DNA from: Simmondsia chinensis
Taxonomy: Eukaryota; Streptophyta; Magnoliopsida; Caryophyllales; Simmondsiaceae
Length of the DNA: 64,000 nucleotides
Reading direction: 5' to 3'
NCBI GenBank assembly: GCA_018398585.1
Contig: JAGTTD010000015.1
Span: forward strand, 7,693,001-7,757,000
A program made the translations under genes and the position numbers. Below, in pieces: positions 34,663-45,853 of the stretch; position 1 is the stretch's first letter; each line of letters starts with the position of its first letter. The notes under the pieces were generated by a model. It was not told the DNA's origin. It saw only the letters and a program-made list of their open reading frames with translations, and made no database searches.

Positions 34663-35684
34663 GAATATGGCCCAATTTGATGACAGGATCTATTTAACTG
34701 ATAATTTGACTTGATCTTACTTTTAAAATTTAAAACTTGAGAATATTTAAACCTGAAATGATCCCATCTGACTTAAATTTCATCTACTTGATTTGGGTTG
34801 AAACAAAACTAAAAATAACCCAAATCAACTAAGATCCGGCCTAGAAACTCAACTTAACATGGACCCACATGTGATTTGACCAAACTCAAAATTTACTTAT
34901 TGTAGAATTTGAAAATAGCAATATATTTTTTTTTTTATTCATTGGGTTTGATACTCGGAACTTGAGAGAATGAAATTGAAGGATATTTTTTTATATATAA
35001 CTAAATATGTAAACTTAGAGGTTTTAACATTTAACTGTCACTTTTTTCAATTTGGACTTTTAGCCGGCTTAAGTTTTTACAGATTTTGTAATCTCATAGC
35101 TTTGTAGTACTCCGTCAGTTAAAAAATCATTTGCCATGCAGATTCCCCTTATGTGCATATCATGTAACATTTTAAGTCATCACATTCCCTATCCTATTCC
35201 CAACTTCTTTACTCCATTCCCAATTACATTGCATTCCATTCCTCATCCCCACTCTATCACGTGGGATATTGCCTACCTTTTCATTCACTTTTTTTCTAAA
35301 TTCGAACTTCTCTCCTCCATCACGACATGACATGCACATGAGGTGAATCTTGGGTGGAATATGCATGTTTAATTGATGCAATACCGTAAAGGTGTGAGAT
35401 TGCAAAATCTATAAAAATTAAGGTAGTTAAATATCCAAATTATAAAAGTGTTGATTAAATATTAAGACATTTAAAACCTAGGTGATTATGTGAAAAAAAA
35501 AAAAAAAAAACTCGAGAATGAAAACATGATTCAACTAGAGACATGAATAGGCTGGCATTTTCAAATTTACACAAAATAGAGTGTACTAGCAAATTCCATG
35601 TAGTGATGTCAATGTCATGTTGCCTACATGCAGGGGCGGTGATGAAATTTTCAGGGCTTAAAAGTAAAATTTTATGGGAAATTA

Positions 35685-35900
35685 TGATAGGTCTAGTTGA
35701 ATTGAGAAGAGAAGAAGAAGGAAAGGAGAAGAGATTGAGATAGGAAAAGGAAGAAGTATATTGTTCATTACCATTTCACTTTACAAAGCTTGCCTAATAT
35801 ACATCATCAACTAACTAACTAACTCTAAAGATGCATAACAACCATAAGAACAACAATGTATTTAGTTTGTTAAAGCCAACTACTAATATGATCCCTAACA
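35685..35900 (-). repeat. 3' LTR of the chromovirus
   Basis: TG...CA ended, 216 bp, next to the polypurine tract at 35901-35912. Confidence 0.95.
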
Positions 35901-35912
35901 ATTCCCCCCTTC

Positions 35913-38900
35913 TTAGAAAATACCCTTGTCCACAAGGGTAGGGTACCTTCTACACATCTCTTTGTGATTCTTCCAAGTAGCATCTTCTGGAAAAGACTTT
36001 GCCCACTGGACAAGTACTTCTGTAGCAGCTGCATTGCCTTTCTTAACCAATCTTCTTCCTAACACAGCCACAGGTTCCCATTTTTCATGATCATACCAGA
36101 AAAAATCAGGAATGTGTTGCTGTACATTGCCATTTCCCACCCTCCTTTTGAGCAATGACACATGAAATGTGTTATGAATTCGTGCTGCAGCAGGGAGGTC
36201 CAATGTATAAGCTACCTTCCCAACCTTGGCTATGATCTGAAAGGGACCAAAGAACTTTGCTGCTAGTTTGTTACTGCTTCTCCTTGCAACTGATTGCTGC
36301 ATATAGGGTCTCAACTTCAGATAAACCTAATCACCCACCTGGTATTCTCTTTCAGTATGATGTTTGTCATATTGCTGCTTCATCCTGTGCTGGGCCTTTG
36401 TTAATTGATGCTTCAATAATCGAATAATTGCTTCCCTATCTTGCATCATGTCATTGACAGCTGCTACTGCTGAATCATCCCTTATGTAAGGAACATGCGC
36501 TGCAGGGGTAATTCCATATACAGCCTAGAAAGGGGTCATATTTATAGCTGTATGGTGATTGGTATTGTACCAATACTCAGCCAGAGGCAGCTAATCACTC
36601 CACTCATGAGGTTTGTCGCCACACATACACCTTAAGTAACATTCTATGCATCGATTCACCACTTCAGTTTGCCCATCCGTTTGAGGATGATGGGCTGTAG
36701 ATGGCTGCAACTTCACCTTAAGCAGTTCAAACAGCTCCTTCCAGAACACGCTCATGAATACAACATCTCTGTCACTTGTGATCGTTTTGGGAACACCATG
36801 TAATCGATATACCTGAGCCAAAAAACACTTGGCCACAGACATAGCAGAATAAGGATGTGATAAAGCCATGAAATGAGCATATTTCAACAATCTATCAACC
36901 ACCACAAATATCACTGTTTGTCCCTTGGAGTTGGGCAAGGTATCAATGAAGTCCATTGATATATCTTCCCATATTCTCTCTAGTATGGGTAAAGGTTGCA
37001 GCAGGTCAGGGGTTGCCACGGTTTCATACTTATACCTTTGGCAAGTATCACAAGCTCTAATGATATTCCTCACCATTTTCTTCATCCCCTTCCAATAGAA
37101 TGAGCAAGCTATTCTTTTCTGTGTCACTTTTACACCAGAGTGACCTCCTTCAGCTGAAGTGTGTAAATTAGTGATCAACAATTGTTGTAGAGTTTGATTA
37201 TTTCCCACCACCAATCTGCCTTTTCTGTAAAGCTGGCCCTGACTGACAGTGTAATGAGGATGTTTTAAAGGTTCTTTTTGCACTTCGTTTATCAGTTTTT
37301 GTAGATTGGCGTCCTGCTGCACATTAAGCCTAACTTGTTCCACAATACCAGTGGAAATGGTGGACAGAAACATGGACATCAGTTGCCCTCCAGACACTCT
37401 TGACAAAGCATCAGCTACTGGATTGTCCTGACCTTTTCTATAGCTGATAGTATAATGGTACCCAAAGAGCTCGGGCAGCAGCTTGCACTGAGTGGGTGTA
37501 GTTATTCGTTGTTCCAACAGGTACTTCAGGCTATGATGGTCTGTAACAATGAGGAAGTGATTTCCTACCTAGTAAGGTCTCCATTTCTCCAAGGCAAACA
37601 CTACTGCAAATAATTCTTTTTCATAGACTGAGAGGACCTGGTGTTTAGGAGCTAAACACCTGCTATGAAGGCCAAGGGATGCCCCTTTTGCATAAGAACA
37701 GCTCCTATTCCCACCCCAGAAGCATCAGTTTCTATTACAAATTGCTCACTGAAATCAGGAAGTACCAAAACAGGAGCTGTTGTCATGGCTTGCTTCAGCC
37801 TGTCAAATCCTTGCTGTGTTGTTTCATTCCAATGGAAGGCTTCTTTCTTTAACAAGGAAAACAGAGGTTGAGCTATCAAGCTATAATGCTTGATGAATCT
37901 GCGATAATATCCAGTTAAGCCCAAAAAAGCTCTTAAGTGTTTAGCAGTTTGAGGTGTTGGCCATGAAGTCATTACTTCCACCTTCTTGGGATCAGTTGAG
38001 ACTCACTCTTGTGTAATTAGATGGCCCAAGTATTCAATTTGTTTAACTCCTAAACTGCACTTACTCATCTTAGCATATAAGTTGTTTTCCTTAAGAATGT
38101 TTAAAGTACTTCTCAAATGTGTTAGATGGTTCTCCTAATCTTGGCTATATATGAGGATATCATCAAAGAAAATGATTATGAATTTCCTCATATAGGGTCT
38201 AAAGATGTTGTTCCTAAGGTTTTGGAAAGTGGATGGGGCATTAGTCAAGCCAAAAGGCATGACTAAGAACTCATAGTGACCCTCATGGGTTCGGAAAGCA
38301 GTTTTGGAAATATCATTGGGGTGCATTCTAATTTGATGGTAACCCGATCTAAGATCAATCTTAGAAAAGTAGCAAGCACCATGTAATTCATCCAACAATT
38401 CTTCTATTATTGGAATGGGAAGCTTATTTTTGATGGTATGTTTATTGAGTTCCCTATAATCAACACACATCCTAAGGGTAACATCCTTTTTATTAACAAG
38501 TACAATTGGAGAAGAGAAGGGACTAGTACTTTGTTGTATGAAATCGGATTCCAATAATTCAGAGACCATCTTTTCAATTGCATTCTTTTGAGGTGTTGGG
38601 TAACGGTAAGGTCTTACATTGATTGGTGGGGTTCCATCCTTTAGGTGGATTTGGTGATCATAAGGTCTTTGAGGAGGTAGAGTGTTGGGTTCTTCAAACA
38701 ATTCTTGGTAGTCACTTAGTAAGGTTTTAAGTTGGGGATCAAATTCTTGAGAGTTCCCATCTAACAGATTTATCATCATAGAAGTATTACTATCAAGTAG
38801 AGAGTTAGAGTGTGAGGAAACAACCTTAATAGCCAAGATTTGTAAGGAACAGAGTTGAGCTGTAGATGTTTTCTTGAGCATCTGTTGCAATTCTCCCTCT

Positions 38901-39090
38901 CGACCTAGTCCCACTGATGTCTCTATTGCCCCTTGCAGCCTCAGTGTTGTCCCTTGATGTACAAATTCCATCCACAATTTATCAAAGTCAAAGACAACTC
39001 TACCCAATGATCTCAACCATTGGACCCTAACACCATCTCGCAGCCTCCCAAGGGAAATAATCTGACTTCAGAACTAAATTTGGCTCCCTA
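35913..39090 (-). pseudogene. Chromovirus pol (RT, RNase H, integrase, chromodomain), broken
   Basis: Reverse transcriptase covers about 38640-38135 ([39 protein letters not shown]). RNase H follows (ETDASGVGIGAVL at about 37740-37700; TDHHSLKYLLEQR near 37545-37505). Integrase has an N-terminal His/Cys zinc region (about 37160-37035), the catalytic Asp in DISMDFIDTLP, a second Asp region near 36780 and the Glu in GQTEVVNRC near 36680. The C-terminus (about 36070-35915) has the chromodomain-like VLVQWAKSFPEDATW. Breaks: in-frame stops near 39088, 38132, 37983, 37570, 36591, 36527 and 36327, and single-base frame changes near 39036 and 37665. Confidence 0.92.
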
Positions 39091-40485
39091 CAGTGTCCAT
39101 TCCAGCCCCTTACAGACAGCTGAACTGTCCACTTTGGTTCCATCAGCCACAGCAACCGGCAAAGGTGTAGTTGGAGTGATAGCACACTTCAATTGTTTAG
39201 CAACTGCCGGGTCTAGGAAGTTGTGAGTACTTCCTGTATCAATTAGAATGTGAATGGGTCTTTTATTTACATAACCCATCACCCTCAAAGTCTGATAAGA
39301 TTGAATTCCTGTCAAGGCATGCACGGATATGTGTATTGAGTCCTCCATTGATTCAATACTGTCTGTTTCCTGCATCTCCAGCTCCTCTTCATTACCCTCA
39401 TCACCAGCTACTTCCTCAATCACTTCTAATCTAGAGGATCTTGCCCTCCTGCAGTTATGTCCTAGAGTAAACTTTGCATCACACCAGAAACACAAGTTCT
39501 TGGATCTTTTCTCGTCCATCTCTGCTTGTGACAGCTGCTTGTACTTTCTTGAATTAGTATTGAGGGACAAGCTTCTTTGAGGATTTGGGGAAACGACATT
39601 GCTGCTAGGGGTTACTGATGTAGCTAGGGGTTGTTTGGGATTGGGAAGGATGGGGAGGGACTTTATAACTGGCTTCCCACCTGCAAGATTCAAGGCAAAT
39701 TCCTGAGATCTTGCTAGAGTGTGAGCATGTGACACTGATGCAGGAGCAAACATCCTCACCTTGATTGCAATCATGGATTTCCAACCTCCCAGGAAGAAGC
39801 TGAGCTTTTGATTTTCTGTCAGGGTGACCCGAGTCAGCAAAGCATCGAAACTCTTCTTGTATTGTCTTACATCATCATTCTGTACTAATGCTTTCAATTC
39901 GCTTAAGGGATCATCAAACAATTCCTCATCAAATTGCGCTATAGCCTCCCTTGAGTACTCCTCCCACGTTGGCCATTCATCTTTAGGCCTGGATTTCATC
40001 AAGGACTGATGCCATTGCAGTGCATCACCATCCAAGTGAACCGAAGCAATCTGCACCTTCGTGTCCTCTTCAGTTCGATCCAGTGCAAAGTATTTATCAC
40101 ATTTGTATAACCAATCTCTAATATCTTCCCCTCTAAACTTAGGGAAGCCTAGCTTGGTTAGTCTTGGTGCAAATTGATGATGAGGTGAACCAGCATTGCC
40201 CGCCGCTTGTGACCCTTGCTGATTTTGGATTTGAGAAGCCATTTGGGTCTGCTGTAGGGTGATACCTGCAACAAACTCACGAAGTCCAGCCAATTCTTGA
40301 TCGTGTTGAGCATTTCGTGCCGACAGTAACTCAATTGGTTCTTTGATGGTAGGCTTAATTGTTTCTTGGATTGTGGACATAAGCGAAGTCCTAAACACAT
40401 CCGTCGAAGTGGCACCCATTTCTTTCAAAGAGTCTTCCAATGGTTGGGTCTCTTCCATGCCATATTGCTTTTTCAACCTGCCCAT
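39088..40485 (-). CDS. Chromovirus gag-protease open frame
   Basis: One open frame of 465 codons. Its middle is the gag core (LTKLGFPKFRGED, DKYFALDRTEED, WPTWEEYSREAIAQFDEE). A CCHC knuckle (CFWCDAKFTLGHNC) lies at about 39455-39495 and a retropepsin active site (ILIDTGSTHNFLDP) at about 39215-39256. The frame should continue into pol but ends at a premature TAG (39088-39090) in the protease-RT linker. It starts about 50 bp after the LTR and primer-binding site. Confidence 0.9.
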   Translation of the reverse strand: MGRLKKQYGMEETQPLEDSLKEMGATSTDVFRTSLMSTIQETIKPTIKEPIELLSARNAQHDQELAGLREFVAGITLQQTQMASQIQNQQGSQAAGNAGSPHHQFAPRLTKLGFPKFRGEDIRDWLYKCDKYFALDRTEEDTKVQIASVHLDGDALQWHQSLMKSRPKDEWPTWEEYSREAIAQFDEELFDDPLSELKALVQNDDVRQYKKSFDALLTRVTLTENQKLSFFLGGWKSMIAIKVRMFAPASVSHAHTLARSQEFALNLAGGKPVIKSLPILPNPKQPLATSVTPSSNVVSPNPQRSLSLNTNSRKYKQLSQAEMDEKRSKNLCFWCDAKFTLGHNCRRARSSRLEVIEEVAGDEGNEEELEMQETDSIESMEDSIHISVHALTGIQSYQTLRVMGYVNKRPIHILIDTGSTHNFLDPAVAKQLKCAITPTTPLPVAVADGTKVDSSAVCKGLEWTL

Positions 40486-40519
40486 ACAAGATTTAGCTTG
40501 ATTTCCCGAGATGGAACCG

Positions 40520-40531
40520 GTTCTGATACCA
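40520..40531 (-). promoter_or_regulatory. Primer-binding site of the chromovirus
   Basis: On the - strand TGGTATCAGAAC, three bases from the 5' LTR; complementary to the 3' end of initiator tRNA-Met with one mismatch to the usual sequence. Confidence 0.85.
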
Positions 40532-40534
40532 AAA

Positions 40535-40750
40535 TGATAGGTCTAGTTGAATTGAGAAGAGAAGAACAAGGAAAGGAGAAGAGATTGAGATAGGAAAAGG
40601 AAGAAGTATACTGTTCATTACCATTTCACTTTACAAAGCTTGCCTTATATACATCATCAACTAACTAACTAACTCTAAAGATGCATAACAACCATAAGAA
40701 CAACAATGTATTTAGTTTGTTAAATCCAACTACTAATATGATCCCTAACA
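40535..40750 (-). repeat. 5' LTR of the chromovirus
   Basis: 216 bp, differs from the 3' LTR at four positions (98.1% identity). Confidence 0.95.
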
Positions 40751-42662
40751 AATTATCACTTAGTTACTAGTTATTATTTAGTTATCTTGATATTTTATCA
40801 CCTAGGTACCCTATGTTACAATTTAACAATTTTTTTTTACAAATCTAACCAATTTTATATTAAAAAAGTGCGATTCTAGTACATGAGTATGCTAACATAT
40901 AAAAGTCAGTCAATGTTTACAGTAAAATATAATGAATTAGAGAAATTTTCACTGAATTTTAATGGAAATTATATATTGTCAAAATCTTGTGTCATATCAA
41001 CATTTTTTGGCAAAAATTTATCAAATTCTAATGAATATACTTATACAGTATCAGAATCATGCTTCATTTTAATATTTTCAATGAAAATCTATCGAATTTT
41101 AAAAAAAGATACTTGATTGATAAAATTTTAAAACTTTAGGGTACCTGGGTTATAAATGCTTTAAACATTAAGGTATCTCACTGTATAGTTTAACAAGTTA
41201 GAACATCTAGATGATAAATGATCAAAGCTCGAGATACCTAAATAATAATTTCCAAAATTTTATTAATATGCCTGGATTGAAGTTAGAATGTACAATCAAC
41301 TACATAGGTTCCAAAATGTGGCGAGGTTAAGAAACTTACTACATCGAATTGATAGGTTGCTAATTTATCGTATATTTCATATCTTTTATGCCCATTCTTA
41401 TAATATTTTCGGCTATTATATGTGTGCTATGATAATCTTTGCATATTTACGCTTGATACGTGTTGGAGTAAGGACAACTTGAAAAGCGATAAAGAACGAG
41501 CTCAAATTGACAAATTCGAAGACTAGATTGAGAAACCTAACAATGTGTGAAAAAGGATCCATCGAGTCAAGGTTTGACTTTCAAATCATGTTTTTTTTAG
41601 GTTTAAAGTTCTTGCCAACCACCCGGCGGAGCAGGGGCTCGGCCCCTATTGACTGCTAATCGATCGGTTGATCGATCAGCGGGACGCAAAGGCCTGTCAC
41701 GCGGCATGCCTCTAGGGCACACCACCTCTTTAAATAGGGGAGATGGAGGCCTAATTTTTGCTACTTTTTCCCTATTTTCACATCTCCTCCCTCCCTCGAG
41801 TTGCCAAGAGAGATCTGAATTCTCATGAAGGCCAAAGCACAAGTAGTTGAAGTATAAGGGAATCAAAGTAAGAGTTAAGTTAACACCAATCAAAGGAGTT
41901 CACCAATCCTGGAGTTTTCTTTTCCTTTTCTCTTTTGAATTTATGATTTGAAGAGTAAACTCATAGTTTAGGGGTGAAGGAAGGGTAGCCGTCCGGATCC
42001 TGGATTTATGTTTTTTTTTCACTATTGTTATGCTACTTCCACACCCCTATGTGGAGTTTTATATTTTAAGATCAGGTTTTTTATTATGTTCATGTAGCCA
42101 TGCTTCGATTTCTAATACTTGCGTGTTGTTTTGTTCTTACAGTTTAGCCTGTAGTATAACTAGTTCTTTACGAGTGGTTAGGGCGAGGTCAATCCCGACC
42201 ACAATATTTTATACAAACTAAAATTAAATTAGGTATGATATAGAAAGCTGTTAGTGTTATTGAGATAATTTATACTACACTTAGAGTGATAAGATGTCTA
42301 ATGTCCTTAGACTAGTTCGTTACACTAAATCCTAATTTAGTATTAATCTGGGTTTAGAGTTTTTAGCATAAACCTTTAAAGTTAGTCTTGTGATGAAATA
42401 TAATAAAAGGATCCGAGCTAGACTAACCCTAATTCATACTCTAAATTACATTTGATCAATTGGCAAATCTATTTACTATTTAATTCCTTTAATTTAGTTA
42501 ACCACTCACATTCTCTACAAAACATAGATTTTAATTGCTCGACAATCACCAAATCCGCGACTTGCCCATACGCCGTTTAACAATCTTCCAAAATCACATC
42601 AGTCATTGATCTTACCGAGGTTAGTGTTGGGTTTGTAAATTGAATACCCACACACTTGAATT

Positions 42663-42691
42663 GGGGGGGGTTGGGGGGGGGGGGGGGGGGG
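42663..42691. repeat. Poly-G tract in copia LTR
   Basis: G8-TT-G19 replaces the short G-run (G4 to G6) found at this place in the other LTRs (49693-49857 and 55909-56073). Confidence 0.9.
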
Positions 42692-45600
42692 TGGGTTTCA
42701 TCCTGTATATATGGAAAGGATTATAATATCTAAAAAATATATCATACCTACAACATATTCTATCCTAAATACAATATATTTTATCCTAAGTATAATATAT
42801 TCAATCACCTAATACATCCTAACACTCCTCCTCAATCGTAGTGGCAACAGAGCGAAAGCGAAGATTGCCTCTGAATTCACAAAAAATACATTTAGAAAGT
42901 TCCTTAGTAAAAATATCCGTGTATTGAAGAGAAGAAGGAACCTGAAAGGCACGAACGTTCAGCATGCTTGATGTGCTGATGTTGAATGGGGTTACTAACA
43001 AGATAAGTAACATTCACATTATCACAATACACCATTGTGTCTTTGTGAAGAACAACATCCAATTCATAAACTAGAGAACATAAGCATACTGATTCAGCAA
43101 CAACAATAGCCACCCCTCAATATTCTATTTTAGCACTGGAACGGGATACTATATGTTGGTGTTTAGAAGACCAGGATAACAAGTTTGAGCCTAGAAACAC
43201 ACAATAACAAGAAATAGAGCATCGAGTATCTGTACATCCAACCCAGTCAGCATCAGAATAGCTGACTCACTGATCACAAGAGGAAGGAGAAATGTGAAGG
43301 CCAAAAGACAAAGTTCGTGCAATATGGTGCAAAATCCGTTTCACTGCCTTGAAGTGGACCTCACGAGGGTCATGCATGAATTGGCAAATTGGTTGAACAA
43401 CATATGTAATGTCTGGTCTAGTAAAAGTAAGTTATTGAAGAGCACTAATAATACTAAGCTAACACGCAGGATCAAAAATAGGGGAGCTATCATGTGAAGT
43501 GGACAATTTCTGTTTATAATCCAATGGAGTTTCTGAAGGATTGGCATTTGATAAACCACTACAATTAAATATCAGAGGCGTACTTAAACTAAGAGAGAAT
43601 AACCCATGGCGATTATGTGTAACTGAGATACCCAAAAAATAATTCAACGGACCCAAATTAGTCATTCTAAACTCATGCTTCAGCTGTGTCATGATAGAAG
43701 ACAAGAGCTGTGTCAAAGAGGTGGTGAGAACAATATCATCCATGAAAACAATGTTGCTCTCCCTATGATAAATAAACAACAATGGATCAAACTTACTGGA
43801 TATGAAACCCTGACTTAGTAAGAAGAGGCAAAACGATGATACTATGCTCATGGAGATTGTTTAAGTCCATACAAGGCCCATTTCAACTGACACAAATAAT
43901 TTGGACATTTAGGATCTATAAACCTCTTTGGTTGCTACATATAAACCTCCTCAAATAAGTAACCATTTAAGAAAGCATTCTTGAAATCTAGCTGATGAAT
44001 GGGACATTTAAGTGAGCATGCCGGGAAGAGAATAGTGTGTACTGTAATAGGTTTAATCACATGACTAAAGTATCATCATAATTTACTCTGGGCTATTGAG
44101 TAAAATCATGAGCCACTAATCAGGCTTTGTAATGTTCAACAGACTTGTCAGACCACTACTTAACACCATAAACCTATTTTGAACCCACAACATTTGCACC
44201 CTGAGGACATGGAACAAGAGTCTAAGTATCATTGCGTAGAAATGCATCATACTCATCACGCATAGAAGCACATTATCGTGGATCTTTAGAAGCAACACTA
44301 TAAGATCAAGGCTCCTTGAGAGTGATGGAAGTGGTGGAAGTCGTTAGAGAAGGTAAAAACTTTTTCTTTTGAATCCCAACTTTGCCTCGAGTAGTCATGC
44401 AATGCTCATTAACAATAGAAGGCACTGATCATACCTCAGTGGGGGCATGAGTATCGAGCATAGGATCGGGCTCGGGCATGTGAGGCACATATACACTATC
44501 AGCTATCGTAATAGTAGTAGGCACAGTCTTGGATGTACTGGTATGAACCGGCACTGTAAGGGCTACGGGTGGACCGGAGATACCCGACTCAAGAGATCGA
44601 CTAGAAGATGCAGTCAGGACGTGAGGAATGCACGAGATTCGATCACGCAAACCAAAGACAACATATGTGTGGGAGGAAGGACGGGAAGAAATCATAGCAT
44701 ATGGGAAAAATTTCTCATCGAAAATAACATTGTCGGGAAATTATTATTTTATTGGTGGCTAAATCAAGACAACAATATCCTTTGTGATGATTAGGGTATC
44801 CAAGAAAAACACATAACATGCAGTGAGGGGCGAGTTTATGAGGAGTAGTGCGAGATAGATTGGGATAACATGCACCACCAAACACACGGAGATGATCATA
44901 ATGAGGTTTTCATTGAAATAAAATCTCAGAAGGCATTTTATGCTATAGTAGAGGGGTGGGTATAATATTTAATAAATACAAGAGAACATGAAGGGCTTCT
45001 ATCCATAAGCACAACGTTAAAGAGGCAGTCAATAACAATGTCCATATCATATTATGGAGCGTACGATGCGTACGCTCAACCTTTCCATTTTGTTGAGAGG
45101 TACCAACACAAGAAAAACGATTCAATATCCCATTTTCAGCCAAGTGTTTAAAAAGTCTAGTGTTATCATATTCACAACCATGATCACATTGAAAGGATTT
45201 GATATCCAAATAAAATTGATTTAGTACATATGCCGGGATGTTCTTAAAACATGTTAATACCTCAGATTTGTATTGTAATGGAAAAACCCAGCAATAATGT
45301 ATAAATTCATCCAATAATAGTAAATAAAAGCGATAACCACTAACACTGTCTTAGGAGATGTCCATAAATATGAATGCACTAGCTCCAAAGGTTTAGAAGT
45401 AAAAGACTCTGAACAAGAAAAAAGAAGACAAACATGTTTACCTAACTAACAAGCATGACATAACTGACTATTATGACTTTTATTTGAACAAGTAAAAGAC
45501 TGACACTAAAGTAAATTAGAAAATGTAGCTTGATCTGGGTGACCAAGACACTAATGCCACACATCGAAAAAAGTGCGAGTGGCAAAAAGAGAGATTGCAG

Positions 45601-45809
45601 TTGGTGTGGAGCTGGTAGAAGCTAGAAAAGTGTACAAGGTACCTGTACTTTTGCACCTGAGAATTTCGTTCTTTATTAAAAGATCCTTGACAGAAAAACT
45701 AAATGGGTGAAACTCAATACTGCAATTGTTGTTAGAAGTGAATTGATGAACATAAATAAGATTTTTGCAATTTGAGGAGTAACTAAAATATTACTAAGTT
45801 GAAAATTAT

Positions 45810-45819
<10 letters not shown>

Positions 45820-45850
<31 letters not shown>
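45820..45850. repeat. Poly-G tract (31 G) in copia interior
   Basis: Preceded by a T-run. The homologous position in the unit 2 copia (near 54490) has only GAGGGGGTTT. Confidence 0.9.

Positions 45851-45851
<1 letters not shown>

Positions 45852-45853
<2 letters not shown>

Larger units (their letters stand above)
35685..40750 (-). mobile_element. Reina-like Ty3/gypsy chromovirus (5.07 kb, near full length, disabled)
   Basis: Two 216-bp LTRs (35685-35900 and 40535-40750) differ at four sites. The target duplication AATTA is perfect (35680-35684 and 40751-40755). A tRNA-Met primer-binding site lies at 40520-40531 and a polypurine tract at 35901-35912. The - strand carries gag, protease, reverse transcriptase, RNase H, integrase and a C-terminal chromodomain-like segment in that order. 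Short LTRs, total length and the chromodomain suggest the Reina lineage. Stops and frameshifts through pol make it non-autonomous. Confidence 0.95.
35676..41253. mobile_element. 'ggaaattatcat' MITE, copy in unit 1, split by the chromovirus
   Basis: Ends GGGAAATTAT and AATAATTTCC are imperfect inverted repeats, with AAATTTTAT duplicated outside. Removing the inserted retroelement leaves about 507 bp. The chromovirus entered nine bases inside the left terminal repeat. Confidence 0.75.
34663..42633 (+). repeat. LTR-like repeat B, copy 1 (interrupted)
   Basis: About 2.9 kb of non-coding repeat, broken by the chromovirus at 35685-40755. Its last kilobase (about 41590-42628) is homologous to window positions 1-1165 and contains TTTAAATAGGGG near 41729 as a possible TATA region. 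It is probably a long LTR or LTR-flanking leader of a gypsy element; the class is inferred from layout, not from coding domains. Confidence 0.6.

Noticed and set aside
41640..41690. Palindromic GATCGATCGG stretch as a regulatory site
   Set aside because: Part of the repeated LTR-like sequence and diverged in the second copy; no independent evidence of function.
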